60,000 nt of DNA from Polytrichum commune (GCA_950295325.1 OX485804.1:61226533-61286532), one strand, 5' to 3'; shown: positions 25,475 through 38,781, counted from the stretch's first letter. Translations and numbers: made by a program. The notes: generated by a model not told the origin, from the sequence alone.

Positions 25475-25864
25475 ATGGCTTCAAAACTCACAGCTCCACC
25501 ATACATGGTCCAAACTCTTTTGAAATTCCATAATGTTTTAGACTTTCAAATCACACAAACTCTTAGATTTTGCTATGGTCGTTATATGGGTAACTATCAT
25601 AAACACAAAACACAAAATAATAATGTTTTTTTATATTACAACATTTGTCACCTCCAACAAAATGACACAAGTCTTCACCTCGTGTCTTGTTGTCGAGCTT
25701 GTTGTACCAATAAACATATCAATAACCTTCGTACCTCTCGCCACGACAAAGCAATCCACGCCATTGCAAATACACTTCTTGCACACCCCACCAGGAGCAA
25801 CTTTACTCTCATACACACCAGATCCCATCATGGCCATCTTCGCCAAAATACCCTTACATCATAG
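25475..25864 (+). pseudogene. LINE-like reverse transcriptase C-terminal fragment
   Basis: A 129-codon frame with a Cys/His-rich segment (CHLQQNDTSLHLVSCC), then TNKHINNLRTSRHDKAIHAI and NTLLAHPT. The order 'C..C...HLxxxC...RH(D/N)K' resembles the zinc-binding tail of non-LTR retrotransposon ORF2 proteins. No RT catalytic motif (YADD-like) is seen nearby, so it is a remnant if the assignment is right. Open minus-strand frames over the same DNA have no family signature. Confidence 0.3.
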
Positions 25865-28779
25865 ATTTTACCTTGTTTTTGCTTCCTACCTAAATGCATG
25901 TGCCTAGACATTTTATGTATTACATGCAAATCCCCTACATACTCCCCCCCCCCTTCTCTTTCCCCACATATCCCTCACAATCCAAATTATTGAATCTGTA
26001 TATTGCAATGGCACATTTCCTAAGCAAGCAATCATGTGCAAACAATATAAATATAACACCCTTCTTATCCACCTTCAAAACCTTGGATAGAATACCCTTC
26101 CCCTTATTGTCGTCACTGCAGGCATTCATGGAATTATACATCAACCTTCCATTGGCTTACTTGTCAACCTCAACATCCCTCTAGCACAAAATTAAGAATC
26201 TCATGAAAACCATCTCACTCGATGCCATCAAACATCTCACGCACATCATACTCAACAAGAGAAAACAAGAAAAACACCAAACCCCATCCCCCATGTCCAC
26301 GAAAAAAAGTATGTACATCATCCCACGGCCATTTAATTGAATTGGGTCCACCTGTTGAAAAACATGCATTCCACCATCTCCCTCTTGCCTTTCCTTGTAG
26401 AAAAGTAAAGAAAATGTCTAGTGGGCCAACTTCAGTCAACTTCTTGCCAACGTTCTTTTCCTTTTTCTTCTTATTCTAAGTTCCATTAGAGTATCCAGCC
26501 TAGAAGTGCCCCCCCCAAGAGGTAAATGTTCTAACAAAGTTGTCTATATTCGGATCATTCTTCGTTGGTGTTTTACTTTTGTCTTTATAGGATGATATTT
26601 TAGTTTCATTCAATCTTGCTTATAATGAATTAGATGTAAAAAAATTGAGTTGAATAAAATATTCATTTAAATTTGACCACTTTGAACCTAGGTCGTTCTT
26701 ATACACTACATTCTACAATGTACAAGGTTATCATTGTAAGCTTGTAATTTAGCCCACATTATTGTCAATTTCGAAAAGGTATGGCACATTGTGCTCATTG
26801 TGATGCAACTTCAATATTCTTCAAGTTACCCAGTATGAAATTATGACAAACCTTTCAAAACATACGATGTGTTCTTTGAGAGACGATTTGGGCTAAAGAA
26901 TGAATCATTTTGGAATCGTGGGACATTTTGGGGATGAACTTACAAAACACAATTGAAGGCATTGAAAAATGGATTGACCTCTTTCCTCTATACGAATGAT
27001 ATACAAGGATGCTATAAATCTTAAGGCACCACACATGCACTCAAAAACAATCAAACAAACAATCAATACATACATACATACATACATACATACATGCATG
27101 CACAACAGGGCTATGCATAATGTTTCTCGTAAGTATCCAAAAGAGCCTCAAAGGGGACCAAACCATGGGTTTATCCTTCTTTGAGAGATTTTTTTATCAA
27201 GAATTTCGATAGCTCATTGTGTGTTGGAGCCTATTTTGAAAGTTGGGTGAAAGTCTTAGAGTCTTAGAAAATTTTGAAAGATCTTTAAGATTTAAAACAG
27301 GGCACACTTTAACCTCCCTAACATCATGCACGTGACAACCAAAGTGCATGTGATATGATGGAGGTATGTAGTGTTAACATGGATGTGTGATAATAGAGAA
27401 TTAATGTAGCACGTGACATCATGAAATAACACAAAGCCAACATGTATTAACGACAACAATTACAATGATGACAACGTGATGTGGATTCTTTCATGAATTA
27501 CTTTAATGTCAAAATTTGTGATATACGGTAGGGAAACATGACAATAAGGAGGGAGATTGAGCACATCCATTCCCTAGGGTTTCAAAATATGAGAAAGGGA
27601 GTGACATTACAAATGGTGACATTACGGAGGTTAGGGTGTATGCCCATGGGACTTGTCACCCTAGATCATGGATCGGCCTGTGCAAGGTCAATTCGATCCC
27701 TTGAGTCAAATATGATAACCTAGAAACCAAAATGAAAAGCCCGACACCACTCTTTGAGCACAATACTACAAAACCTTGAATATGCTTGGGTGACTTTATG
27801 CTTAAACTCTTAAACCCATGTTTAGCCGGCTCGCCGGTGGTTTGATGTCAAGACTTTTTACACATGCCTCTAATATGTGTCAATCAATCTTGCAACCTTG
27901 GCAACATGTGAGGTTTATTGTTGATCAATGTACATGGGGATTTTTGGGCATAATTGGTTGAGATCCTAATGTGTTCCAAGATCAATTGGATACAAGTTGA
28001 CATCTTTCGGCTTTTCTTGATTAAATTGATGAATATACTGTAAACTTCCTCCAAATGGGTTCATAGTTTTCATGAGGTCTTGATGTGAACCAGTTACTTC
28101 TCAAACTCAACTGGTTCATTTGTAACTATATATGATATAATTATTTAGCGTAACTAACTATTCGGAGTTACACGTTCCTATATGTTTTTTTCACTATTAA
28201 TGTAATTTCTACCAAGTCAAGACGTGGATGCTCTATAATGTCCAAGGAACCAGTTCAACCTTTGTTGGTAAAAAACAATATATACATTAAACTTATAGTG
28301 TTGCATGATTCCAAATAGTAAGTGACACTACATATCATATTTAGTGTAGGATATTGGTTCTCCCTGTTCATTGTTGTTGATAAAAACACACCTTTCTGCA
28401 CGATATGTGTTTATGCCATGGACAGTCTTTTGTTGACAAAAGAGCCAGAACATGCACACTGCACGCTCAACTTGACTCAAAGGTAGACTCAACAACAGGG
28501 AACACACAAATTAAGAGGACTCAGAAGAAAAAATTGCCTGTGGGCTGGCTGTGGAGTCATACTCCTGTACCGCTTATGTGTACTATTATATTTATATGTG
28601 CACAAATCCAATCCATTGTAACAGCGGCTTCACTTGGGATTCGCTCACAAAACACAGGATAATAGCTCCCATAGGATCCAATGCCAGGTGTCATCACCGC
28701 AGTGGTTGGCGCATGCATTTTTGCGTGGCAGCAAGTATTGTAATATTAAAATAAGGATGGCATTCTCATGAATTCCAAA

Positions 28780-29733
28780 GGTTGACTTTGTACAGTCAAC
28801 ATAGAGAAGGCATGAAAGGGGGAAGGGAGGGGCCGGGTTGTCCTAGAATCTTCTGGAGGGGCCCGCGACCCCCACCCGCCTGAACGGCGGGCGACCCGCG
28901 GAAGAAGCGGGCCGAGTGCACCACCGGCAGGGTTTTGCAGCCCAGGGCTGAAGCTCTCGCGCTATAGCCAGATTAGAAACCCCGCCCAGTGGTCACGTTG
29001 CCACAAACTTGACCGTGTAGGCGGTCAGGAATCCTAAATTGGTTGGTGACCAGTTCGTGTCCACGGCACAGGCGATCGTCCGATGTGGCGATGCTTTGGA
29101 ACATGTAATTTGGCTTCCGGAATGGTGTTTGCTCAAAGCAAGCCCTAGCTAGGGTTTGGGCTTTGGACGTAATAACTTAGCCTTGTTCCTTGATTGCGTG
29201 GCTGGCGGTGGGAGGAGAGCTTCCTTTCGGTCGCCGGTCGTTGCGGACCGTCTGCGCGTTCTTGCCTGCGCAGCTCGTCTGTGGCTTAAACCGATTCATT
29301 TTTTTTACATGGTGGAATAAGTGACGACGGGGTTTTGGGTTGAATTTGGTTTGCTGAGGGATCCTTCTTCTTTCCGGTGCCCCGATCATATGTGGGGTGT
29401 GTAGTACGCCCACCTTGGCGTTGAAGGCCGGTTTGCGAGGTTTGAGTTTTGGTAAAGGGCAACGGGTTATCGGTTGTTTTGCCAGCAATATTTTGGTGTC
29501 CAGTCTGTTTCCTGGCAGTTGAATTGGACTTTGGGAGGCAGCAAGAAAATTTTCATTGGAGGTGCATCGGGATGAATGATGAAGTAGAGGTTTATCCCTA
29601 ACAAACTGGATTGTAGCACCAGAAACATTGGGAGGGGACGGTTTATTATTCCCCAAAATTTGAGGCTCTGCAGGGGCGATCGATCAGCAGCCACCGTGTA
29701 GTAGGTTAGGGGATTACAAAAGACAGGTTCAAG
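28780..29733 (+). promoter_or_regulatory. GC-rich promoter and long 5' leader of Erv46-like gene
   Basis: GC-rich island upstream of the ATG at 29734. Two adjacent strong stems occur: CCCGCC/GGCGGG (28875-28880 with 28886-28891) and CCCGC/GCGGG (28895-28899 with 28907-28911). A palindrome CCCTAGCTAGGG followed by a telo-box-like AGGGTTT lies near 29142-29158. The long open minus-strand frame 29177-29656 is most simply a by-product of composition. The transcription start is not identified. Confidence 0.45.
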
Positions 29734-32700
29734 ATGCAGGTCATCAACAGGTTGAAGTCGCTGGATGCTTATCCAAAAATCAATGAGGATTTCTACAGCC
29801 GCACGCTCTCAGGCGGCTTCATTACGCTCGTCTCTACCGTTGTTATGGCACTCCTATTTATTACTGAATTAAGTAAGTGCGTTGCCTCGTATCCCATGTT
29901 GATGTTGCGCAACCAATGTTGGCAGTACTTACTGTCATATCATTTTCCTCCTATCAATGGAGGAGACCTGGAGCTTTGATGGGGGTTAAATGAATGTCTA
30001 ATTGGATGGTCCTGCAACTTGGAATTAGGTAGCAACAATGCCTTATCGCTTATTGCACTTGAGACGTTTGTGCCCCCCCCCCCCCCCCCTTTTCCCCCTT
30101 CCCCCCCCTCTGTGTTATGAGGCTTTGCAGTCGTTACCCTGGCATTTTCGTAGTTCGACTTTTTCCCTCATGTCGCCTCACATGTTATCAGCCGCTGAAT
30201 TATTCAGATTCCGAAGCAGGCCTCACATCCTGATCAGGGATTTTGTTTTACTTGGTGGGCTCGTTCGAGTCCTTAGGATTAGGGTTCCTCTCAAATCGGA
30301 GGTCCTTTGTGTGAGCGGATTTTAGATGAGACATCATGTGGTGTGGGGCTTGCAGGCTACTCCAAACGAGGGAGTCAAAATGATGTAGGAATTCTATGAA
30401 TTGGTTCAGTGTGTTTGTAATGCATGCAGAGCTTGTGTTCTTGATTTTTGAGTCAGCACAGTAGCTGGGGTGCATATATGACCAATTGAAATGGATGATC
30501 TATTAAGGGAGGTGCTGGGCAATGTTTTCTGTAATTCCCATCCTCTTAAGAGTTCAAATCACGGCCCTTATTGTAATTTGCTTCAAAGCATTCACTTCAA
30601 AGCATTCTTAAAAACCTGAAATAGCTGATTTGTGAAACTGTATGAGTTGTCATGGTTGACGAAGGTTATCAACGGATGCAAAGAGATGATGCACAGGTTT
30701 ACCTTGGGAGTCACATTTGCAGTACGAGTGGTTTAAGAATAGGTCGTTTACTTTGTGTTGGTCTTGCAATAGAATCAAGTGGAACGGGCCTTGTTTTTTT
30801 TGGCAATGAAATAAAAACTGTTGTAAAAAAATAAAAATAAAAATAAAAATAAATCGAGTGAAATGGCTGCCAATCATGCGTCATTTGTCATGTATCTGAC
30901 TCCAGCAGTCTCTTAGCTTTGAAAATGAGGATCTATATATTAAAAGATATGTTGTGCCTGGTGAAATTTCAGGGCTGTTTCTGAGCTCTCGAACAGCAAA
31001 TCAGCTGGTGGTAGACACTTCTCGAGGGGAGACACTTCAGATAAATGTGCGTTGTTATTGGCATCATTTTAGACCAACTTAGTTGCATGTATTTGATTGA
31101 GATCAGCCATTTGGTCATTCTTGGATGGCCGTGGATGTCTTTCTCATGTTTGCAACTGCATGATCGATAACAATGTTACTTTATGTATAATGTGAATATT
31201 TTCCTATTTTTGTGCTTGTTCAAGTTTCCTGATGGTAGTGTTGATGGATAATGAATTATGACTTTAAAGAAAATAAAAATGCATAAAATTCACACACTGG
31301 TTCACATTGTTTGTGGTGTGTAGTTGGATATTACATTTCCAGCTTTGGCATGCTCTGTTGTTCACTTAGATGCGATGGATATCAGTGGTGAGCAGCACCT
31401 TGACGTGGTTAGTTTTTCTTGCCTATCTCATCTTTGAATGAGCTTCCTCTTGCAGTATGTGTTACCTGAATCACTGGTTGCCTCCATGGTGTCAATGTTG
31501 ATCTTGCCCCTAATTATTCCCTTTCACTTGTTCCTTCTTTCTCATCTTTTTTTATAATTGAAAAAAATGTCTTTCTTCTCTTTTTCGATAGTTCCCTCTA
31601 CATTATGTTATAGCAAATGTGGATAGTTCTTTTCTGTTGTTACGATTGTGTACATATACTATTTTGAGACATGCTTGTGTGCACGTTGTCCTTCATAATT
31701 CTTTGTTTACAACTAAATTGTAGTGAATTCGAAAATTGAAGTATTTGGCAAGGTTTTTGTTATATGAAGGGCATCCTGCAGAGCAGGAAAAGGTTGTCAT
31801 CAGGGGTGTAACACTAAGTGACTCTGGTTTCCTTCCTCTGCACACAGAGGCACAACATCTTTAAAAAGAGGCTGGATTCTCATGGCAAAGCAGTTGCTGA
31901 ACCCAAACAAGATAAAATTAACAACCCCAAGGTATGTTGTAGACTCACAAGCTAAATCTTTATTTTCTTCCTATGCAGAAACACTGGGTAGTGATTTAAG
32001 GTTTTGTTATGCATCAAGTTGGTGGAATGTTCACATGCAATGTAGCAACTATGGAGTATCTAAAGTTCAGATGTTGAATTACTGCATATCCTGAGATGCA
32101 GATACAAAAACCTTTGCAAAAGCATGGTGGTAGGCTGGAACACAATGAAACCTACTGTGGTTCCTGTTTTGGCGCAGAATCTGTGAGTTCACTGCACTTG
32201 GACCTGGGATACTTTGAAATCAGGTGGTTTTAATAAAGAACTAGGAATCACACTATTCATAGATTTGAATTCATTGAGAAGTAAGCATATGAAGCATGTT
32301 GTATAGCTTAACTCTCCCAGCTTGTGTTTTGTATAATATGTGCATATGTATGTATAGGATGCTTGGTTTCAGGATTTGTTGGTGTGTGGTGGCTGTGGTA
32401 ATTTAGTTAATGGGTGTGTGCAGTCAGATGATGACTGCTGCAATTCGTGTGAAGAAGTGCGGGAAGCATATCGTAAGAAAGGGTGGGCAATGACCAATGC
32501 AGACCTTATTGATCAAGTAGGTCTTTATACCTTTTCTGTCTTTATTTGGCGAGATAACCTCTTATTGTAAGACGTAAGACCTCATTCATGATTTGAAGTT
32601 CATATCAATTCAATGATTTCTAAAATCTTTACTGCATAATTTCCCCTGGTTCTGATGAAGGTCATGGTGCCTTCCAGGCCATGTATTGTTTATATGTGGC

Positions 32701-35392
32701 AGAGTGGTGTTTCTTGGATAAGTTAGTTCTTCTGTAACCTTTTTCATATTTAGTGCTTTTTATTTCTTCCTGGATCATGACTGCAGTAGTCCTTTTCTGC
32801 AGTGTCATAGAGAGGGCTTTATAGAGAAGGTAAAGGAGGAAGCAGGAGAGGGATGCAATGTATATGGACAACTGGAGGTCAATAAGGTGGCAGGGAATTT
32901 CCACTTCGCCCCTGGAAAATCTTTTCAGCAATCAGCAATGCATCTCCTTGATCTGATGGGTTTTGTGACAGATAGCTTCAATGTAAGTACCAAACTTGTC
33001 CTCTTGCTATGAACGTGTTGTGTCCAACATTCAATATCATTCAACATGTTGTGTGTAGCACTCATTCTGCACAAAATGCGTTGAATACCAAGTAATTGTA
33101 ATTTCTATCTCGCTTGCAGAAGTACGTGTTATATTTTTGAAACTGAAATTATAAGATTCATGATATTCCATACCATAGAAGTACGAGGATGTAATGGGTT
33201 TGTCTTTCAGTATTCAATCATTGCAGTTAGTGGACTTTTGTTGTTTGGCATACTGGCACTTATTAGAACAGGTCACATCCAGTTCCATGTAGACTGTGGG
33301 CAGTTTCTAAAGTTTAATGTCAAATGTAAAGTTCTCTTAGAGATTGATTAAGAAAGGAAATGCACGTTGTTGACCAAGACTTGTTCGTAGATGAATGAAG
33401 TATGTTTCTGAGGCTGCTTTTCCCAATTGAATGGGCTCTCATGTATTTTTGGTTGCACTTTGATATGTGCAGGTGAGTCATACAATCAATGAGCTCAGTT
33501 TCGGTGCCCATTTCCCTGGAGCTGTGAATCCCTTGGACGGGTAAAAATTAGACGACCTTCTTCTATATGTCTCATACATCTTTAAGCAGGTGTTTAAGTC
33601 ATAAACAGATACATAAGTCATTGTTTAGCTGCTTTGTGGTGGAAGTCACAAGGTCAGGGTGGACGTTTAGCATTAGTCCCAACTTGACCTTTATTGCCCC
33701 CATGCATTGGCCACCTTCCATTTATGTGGACTGTGTTCCTGCAGGTTTTCTGCTTGTTGACAGTGTCTTAATCATTGACAATAAGTATGTCCTGTCTTGG
33801 CTGTCATTTGGAAGCAAGAAAGTTATTAAGTGACAACTTTTTTGTTTTGGGTGGTGAAATTGCCAGTGTTGTAGATTGTGGGGTTCATTAGTGCTAGCTT
33901 GGTTTAGCTCCCGATCTCATAGATTTGGAATCGTAGTGGGATTTAGATCCGCATCATGTCAAGTGGTTAAGGTATTTGCTTATAAGCTTGGGATATGTTT
34001 GAATCTTATATTTTGGTATTTCTAGTCTTGTTGGTAATGCATTCTCACAATGTGGGAAGGTTGATGTGTGTGCATGCATAGTACAAAACCAGCAATTGAA
34101 GGTGAGAATAACTAATGGATTCATTGATGACTGACAGGGTGAAGAGTATACAGAAGTCAGAGCATGGCATGTACCAGTATTTCATCAAGGTTATTTGCTG
34201 TTCCCTCCTGACATGAGTTCAATCTCCAGCTTCATACAAAAGTGCAGAGACATTTTTAAGTGCTTCTGATTATCAGAGTTATAAGAAAGCTTATGTTGTT
34301 GCATGCTAAGAAATAATATTATATGCAGGTGGTGCCCACAGTGTACACAGACATCCGTGGTCGCAAGATCTCAACAAATCAGGTCCGTTAACTGTTTTGA
34401 GGTTGTAGATGGGTACTTTCGTATGGTTATGCTACTACACCTTTTAATTTTAATAAGTGTGGATTACCATTTGGAGTTATTAGTACAACACAAATAGATA
34501 GTATGCACTTTATAGAACATAACAAAACTTTGATGGCGAAAACTGCATTCTTTGTGTGCACTGTGTAATTCCAAGTGGTGATTAAGACAAGTTGAAGTAA
34601 ATGGTGGAGCATATTGTCCCCCCTATTGAAGATTTTTTATTGTGCTGTATATTTTTTACAATTTGTGAAACTATTGTTTGGTTTTCAGTTCTCTGTTACA
34701 GAACACTATACGACTGGAGGACCTGGGCCAAGGGTAATACCAGGGGTCTTTTTCTTCTACGACCTGTCTCCCATCAAGGTAATGTGAATGCCTGTTTCAA
34801 AGGAAATTTTGATATATTTCTAGCACTTTCTTTGACAGTATTAATGTCATGGGCAGTTTCACAATTTTCTTGTTTATTCAAGTAGTGATCCAATTCATCA
34901 AGCATTTTGTTAGAATTTTTGAAGGTCTCTCGACTTGCTAGAGAATTGTGTCCCTAGGGAGAACCTTGTAGACCAAAAATAACTGTTGATGTATTCGCTT
35001 GTACCCTATGATGTTTATAGTCAGTTTATATTATACTCCATCTGCAATTGAAGTAATCCTAGTTGGCAATGTCTTCAGGTGAAGTTTACTGAGGAAAGAG
35101 TTTCATTTCTTCATTTCCTGACAAACGTGTGTGCCATCGTTGGAGGTACTGTGCTTTTCTTCACTGGCACTTGTGTTTTCCAGAGCTTCACTTAGAACCA
35201 TGAGAATGAGCTGCAGAATTCTAGAAGTGTGGGAGGAATTTGAGTAGTCATTCGAGGTGGCATTTTTTTTTGAAACAACCAGGGTCTGTGTTGTATGCAG
35301 GTGTCTACACAGTTGCAGGCATTCTTGATTCTTTTGTCTACCACGGACATCGAGCAATCAAGAAGAAGATGGAGCTTGGAAAGCTCAGCTAG
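29734..35392 (+). CDS. Erv46/ERGIC3-like ER-Golgi cargo receptor subunit
   Basis: Partner of Erv41 in the ER-Golgi cycling receptor. Exons: 29734-29872, 30973-31046, 31324-31407, 31848-31931, 32102-32182, 32424-32516, 32803-32982, 33473-33540, 34138-34189, 34329-34382, 34689-34778, 35079-35145, 35301-35392. All are GT-AG, 385 aa. N-terminus LKSLDAYPKINEDFYSRTLS; TM1 about 29-46; DTSRGETLQINLDITFPALA; cysteine pairs YCGSC (C146, C149) and CCNSC (C159, C160, C163), followed by EEVREAYRKKGWA, typical of Erv46/ERGIC3; LEVNKVAGNFHFAPGKSFQQ; FPGAVNPLDG; VVPTVYTDIRG; TNQFSVTEH; PGVFFFYDLSPIKV; TM2 about 343-365; tail with KKKMELGKLS. N142 is an N-glycosylation sequon (NET). Length and motif order match intact plant homologues. 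Confidence 0.94.
33959..34006 (+). repeat. tRNA-like (SINE-type) segment in Erv46-like intron 8
   Basis: TCAAGTGGTTAAGGTA (33959-33974) resembles a tRNA Ser/Leu A box, and ATGTTTGAATCTT (33994-34006) resembles a degenerate B box at roughly tRNA spacing. No cloverleaf closes, so it is not a tRNA gene. A tRNA-derived SINE relic is possible. Confidence 0.3.
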
Positions 35393-37594
35393 TAGTAAGG
35401 CTTGTGGCCAGTGTCAGAAAAAATTGGTCATTATAATTTGTGTCTTTCTAGTAGTGCCTGTGAATAGGTATACATTCAACTGGAGAGAATTTCGGACAAC
35501 ATATGTATTGCAATGTCAAGATAAAATCTGAGATACAAATTGGACAAATGTGAGTATCTGAGTGTATCATTATCCGGTTAAGCTGAAAGTCAATCTAGGT
35601 GCACATTTGGACATGAAATGATTGCGTCCATGAATTTGGAGCATTTCCGCAAATTTTGTTCTTGGGTTCAAACAGGCAAGGTACTTCATGATGAATCTGA
35701 TCCTCGACTACCTAGTCACAATGAAAAGTTACTGTGATGAATGATATAAGAGGGATATGTTTTCTTCTGTCTGTTCTCAACTCACCATACTCTCAAATAA
35801 AACCTGGAACTTTGGTGCATATCAACAGAGACATCCAGTTTTGACCAGTAGGGTCCTGGTCCCTAATGTTTTTTCTGGTGCTGGACAGGAGCCAAATTGG
35901 TCTTAGTATTCCTGCACAGAATCAAGATACATCTTTAGCCGGAATTAGCGACATGAGTTATCATGTATCTGTAACTTGTATGGCAAAGCAATACCTGAGG
36001 AATCATATTACCCTTGCTTGTGGAAACACCCTGTTGAATGTCTGTACAGAGTTTCACCAATATCAGATGTCGGAAGTGGTCCAGACTCCTAACTTGCTCT
36101 CCTCATGCCTTGATCAAACTTGAAGATCCCATTGCTCAAATAAGTTAGCTGAATGGGATCAGTTAAGTAGTGCAGAGTAAGATAAGTTAGTGTAGTGTTG
36201 TCCTTGAAGGCTGATGCATAATGCAAGCTCGTCTTCCAATGTGCATTACATATATGTACATGAAGGCATTATGACTCCAAAATTGGGTTCTACATCTCCA
36301 TATTGGAATGCTGTTAATGTGGGTTGGGCGTAAGTTATGCAATCTGGTGGCTAGCCAGGATGAATCCTGTCTTCACACCAACCGGAATGACTTTGTTGGT
36401 GTCCAAATATAATTAGGATTGGGTTCTTGGATGGGCCACGAATTGGCTGGGATGAGTGCTTGAATTAACCCCTAATGTTCTATGCGACCATATTCTGGTC
36501 ATGAATAATTCGCTCTTCCTCTTTGACACCAATTCAAATGGTTTTTGGATTGCTTCAACTACTCCTCTTGTTCATGTTCGGGTTTGCTATGTCTTGGCAT
36601 ATGGATATTTTTGATTCAACAGGGTTAGCTATTTTGAATTAATTCAAATATGGGAGTGTGCACTCAACTTGTTTACAATGGAACCGTTCCATGAATGCTT
36701 GTTTGACATTTGTCACCTCCGCGGATTAGGGGAACATATCCTAAACATGTTTTTTTGTTTATTCCTTGTGTGCAAATGATTCCCACTTGATCTGAAAATT
36801 TGCATGACACTCAAACACAACATATCCTAAACATCTGAAAATCTACCATTGGAATTTTTAGTTGGATATGTGTTGGTGGGTGTAAATCCATGTGGAAGGT
36901 GCGCAATTGTGGCACCGTTGCCTCAAATTGCAAAGCTTCCCAAAATAAAATAAAATAAAATAATGGTTTCAAGATTTGTGAGTTGATTTGGGTAAGTGTA
37001 TTGCCCCTCTTTTGAATGAGGGTAACATTTTGTCATTTGGAGATGATTTGAGTGAAGATTCAATCAAAAAACCAACCCCAATAAATTTTTGAATTGCTGC
37101 TCCTCAAGACCACAATTGACATTCCTATTATAATCTCCTATATAACAAAACTTCAATGATTAAACTTTTGACTGTGAGTAGTCACATCTAACGTGCAAAC
37201 ATTTATATGGTTGGATTTATCAAAAAACTTTAGATCTTCAACTATGGTCGTTGAAATTGAGGTCACATTTTCTGGGTAGATTTGAGGAAAATTGGGCATG
37301 GAAAGTTAGGGTTTAAATCTGTTCAATGGTTGTCATAATTAGTTAGACATGTTCTAAGATAAATTTTGGGCATGGCTGTTCTATCTATAAATTTTTCTTT
37401 CAAATCTGAGGATCATGTCTCATTTTTTTACACCACATTAGCCATGAATCCACATCAATCATGAATTCAAGAGAGACCATGTGCCTGCGTATCATCACTA
37501 ATTGTAATTTTCGTTTGTGGCTCGCTCTATCTATGTATCTATCTATAGCACTTGAATCAGTGTTGGGTATCTATAGGAACATGGTGTCCGGGAT
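35393..37594. other. Intergenic DNA downstream of Erv46-like gene
   Basis: Starts with the probable 3' UTR, then AT-rich unique-looking sequence with an (AAAAT)n run near 36945-36962. I see no gene, RNA or defined repeat. The last 9 bases (37586-37594) are the left target-site duplication of the foldback element that follows. Confidence 0.45.
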
Positions 37595-38781
37595 GGGGGA
37601 CGTTAAGTACCCCCCACGAACTAATAGGGATTCCATATTCGGGCGGGGGCAGCCCTCCCACGAAATTTCTGGCCCCGCCCGGATTTTTTCCAAACCCGCC
37701 CGAAAATAGCTGCCCGCCCCGCCCGAAAACGAAAAAAACATTGCTCTTCCATTCTTGAAGGCCGCTTGACTACAAATCCCATATTGAGTGCACTTCACCT
37801 TCAAGGTCTCAAATCCAATATATATGTGCACTTCCACCTAGTAAATAAGGCATTAAATGGGATTTCATTCCGGAAGTGAAACCATCAACCAAGAATGTAA
37901 TTAACTTGGAAGTCAAAAAATTAGAAAATCCTCATCAACATTGAGGTTATAATTTTTATAACTTACCATTTGAAATTGTCTTCGTCATTCTTAAATGACA
38001 CTTAAATTTAGTGTGCTGATGTGGTATGTATATTTTATAATATTTTAGATAATTCTGGCTACTTTCAAGAATATTCATACGCACTTATTCTAATTAAGTG
38101 TGATTTAATGTAATTATGTCTAATTAATTCTGATTAATCCTAATTAATCCCAAATAAATCAGAAAGTATTCTTTCCAAATTAAGTAAGACTAATTAATCC
38201 TAAAATTTAATTACTGTAATTAACTCCAATTAAATACGGTAATTAAAATAATTGATTAATTAGTTCCATTAAGTATATTTTATAAATAAGTGCGTATGAA
38301 TATTCTTGAAAGTAGCCAGAATTATCTAAAATATTATAAAATATACATACCACATCAGCACACTAAATTTAAGTGTCATTTAAGAATGACGAAGACAATT
38401 TCAAATGGTAAGTGATGAAAATTATAACCTCAATGTTGATGAGGATTTTCTAATTTTTTGACTTCCAAGTTAATTACATTCTTGGTTGATGGTTTCACTT
38501 CCGGAATGAAATCCCATTTAATGCCTTATTTACTAGGTGAAAGTGCACATATATATTGGATTTGAGACCTTGAAGGTGAAGTGCACTCAATATGGGATTT
38601 GTAGTCAAGCGGTCTTCAAGAATGGAAGAGCAATGTTTTTTTCGTTTTCGGGCGGGGCGGGCAGCTATTTTCGGGCGGGTTTGGAAAAAATCCGGGCGGG
38701 GCCAGAAATTTCGTGGGAGGGCTGCCCCCGCCCGAATATGGAATCCCTATTAGTTCGTGGGGGGGGTACTTAACGTCCCCC
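37595..38781. mobile_element. 1,187-bp foldback transposon, Mutator-like by TSD
   Basis: Arms 37595-38089 and 38285-38781 are almost perfect reverse complements (about five mismatches plus a G-run length difference by eye) around a 195-bp AT-rich centre rich in TAATTAATCC-like units. The ends are GGGGGACGTTAAG and CTTAACGTCCCCC. The flanks carry an exact 9-bp duplication, GTCCGGGAT, at 37586-37594 and 38782-38790. Long terminal inverted repeats plus a 9-bp duplication fit a non-autonomous Mutator-like element. No transposase is encoded; the mirrored ORFs in the arms are copies of one another. A GC-rich block (GGGCGGGG motifs) sits near each end. High arm identity implies recent insertion or arm homogenisation. 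Confidence 0.88.

Larger units (their letters stand above)
23461..28779. other. Transposon-derived spacer between the two Erv genes
   Basis: AT-rich DNA with transposase-like and LINE-like scraps (24547-24830, 25475-25864), G or C runs (24074-24086, 24212-24221, 25944-25953, 26509-26516), a tetranucleotide ACAT run at about 27066-27094, and a copy of a dispersed repeat at about 27940-28135. A MITE-like end occurs at 28324-28348. No intact gene is visible. Confidence 0.5.

Noticed and set aside
27066-27094. CRISPR-like or other regularly spaced array
   Set aside because: It is a simple ACAT tetranucleotide microsatellite; no spaced repeats of CRISPR type occur anywhere in this eukaryotic window.
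29177-29656. 159-codon minus-strand frame antisense to the Erv46-like leader
   Set aside because: No motif or family resemblance; it lies in a GC-rich 5' leader where long antisense frames arise by composition.
22369-29733. Shared bidirectional promoter for the two Erv genes
   Set aside because: 7.4 kb with transposon relics and two separate GC-rich islands, one next to each gene, argue for independent promoters.
33959-34006. Functional tRNA gene
   Set aside because: Only A-box and B-box-like strings are present; no acceptor stem or cloverleaf can be closed.
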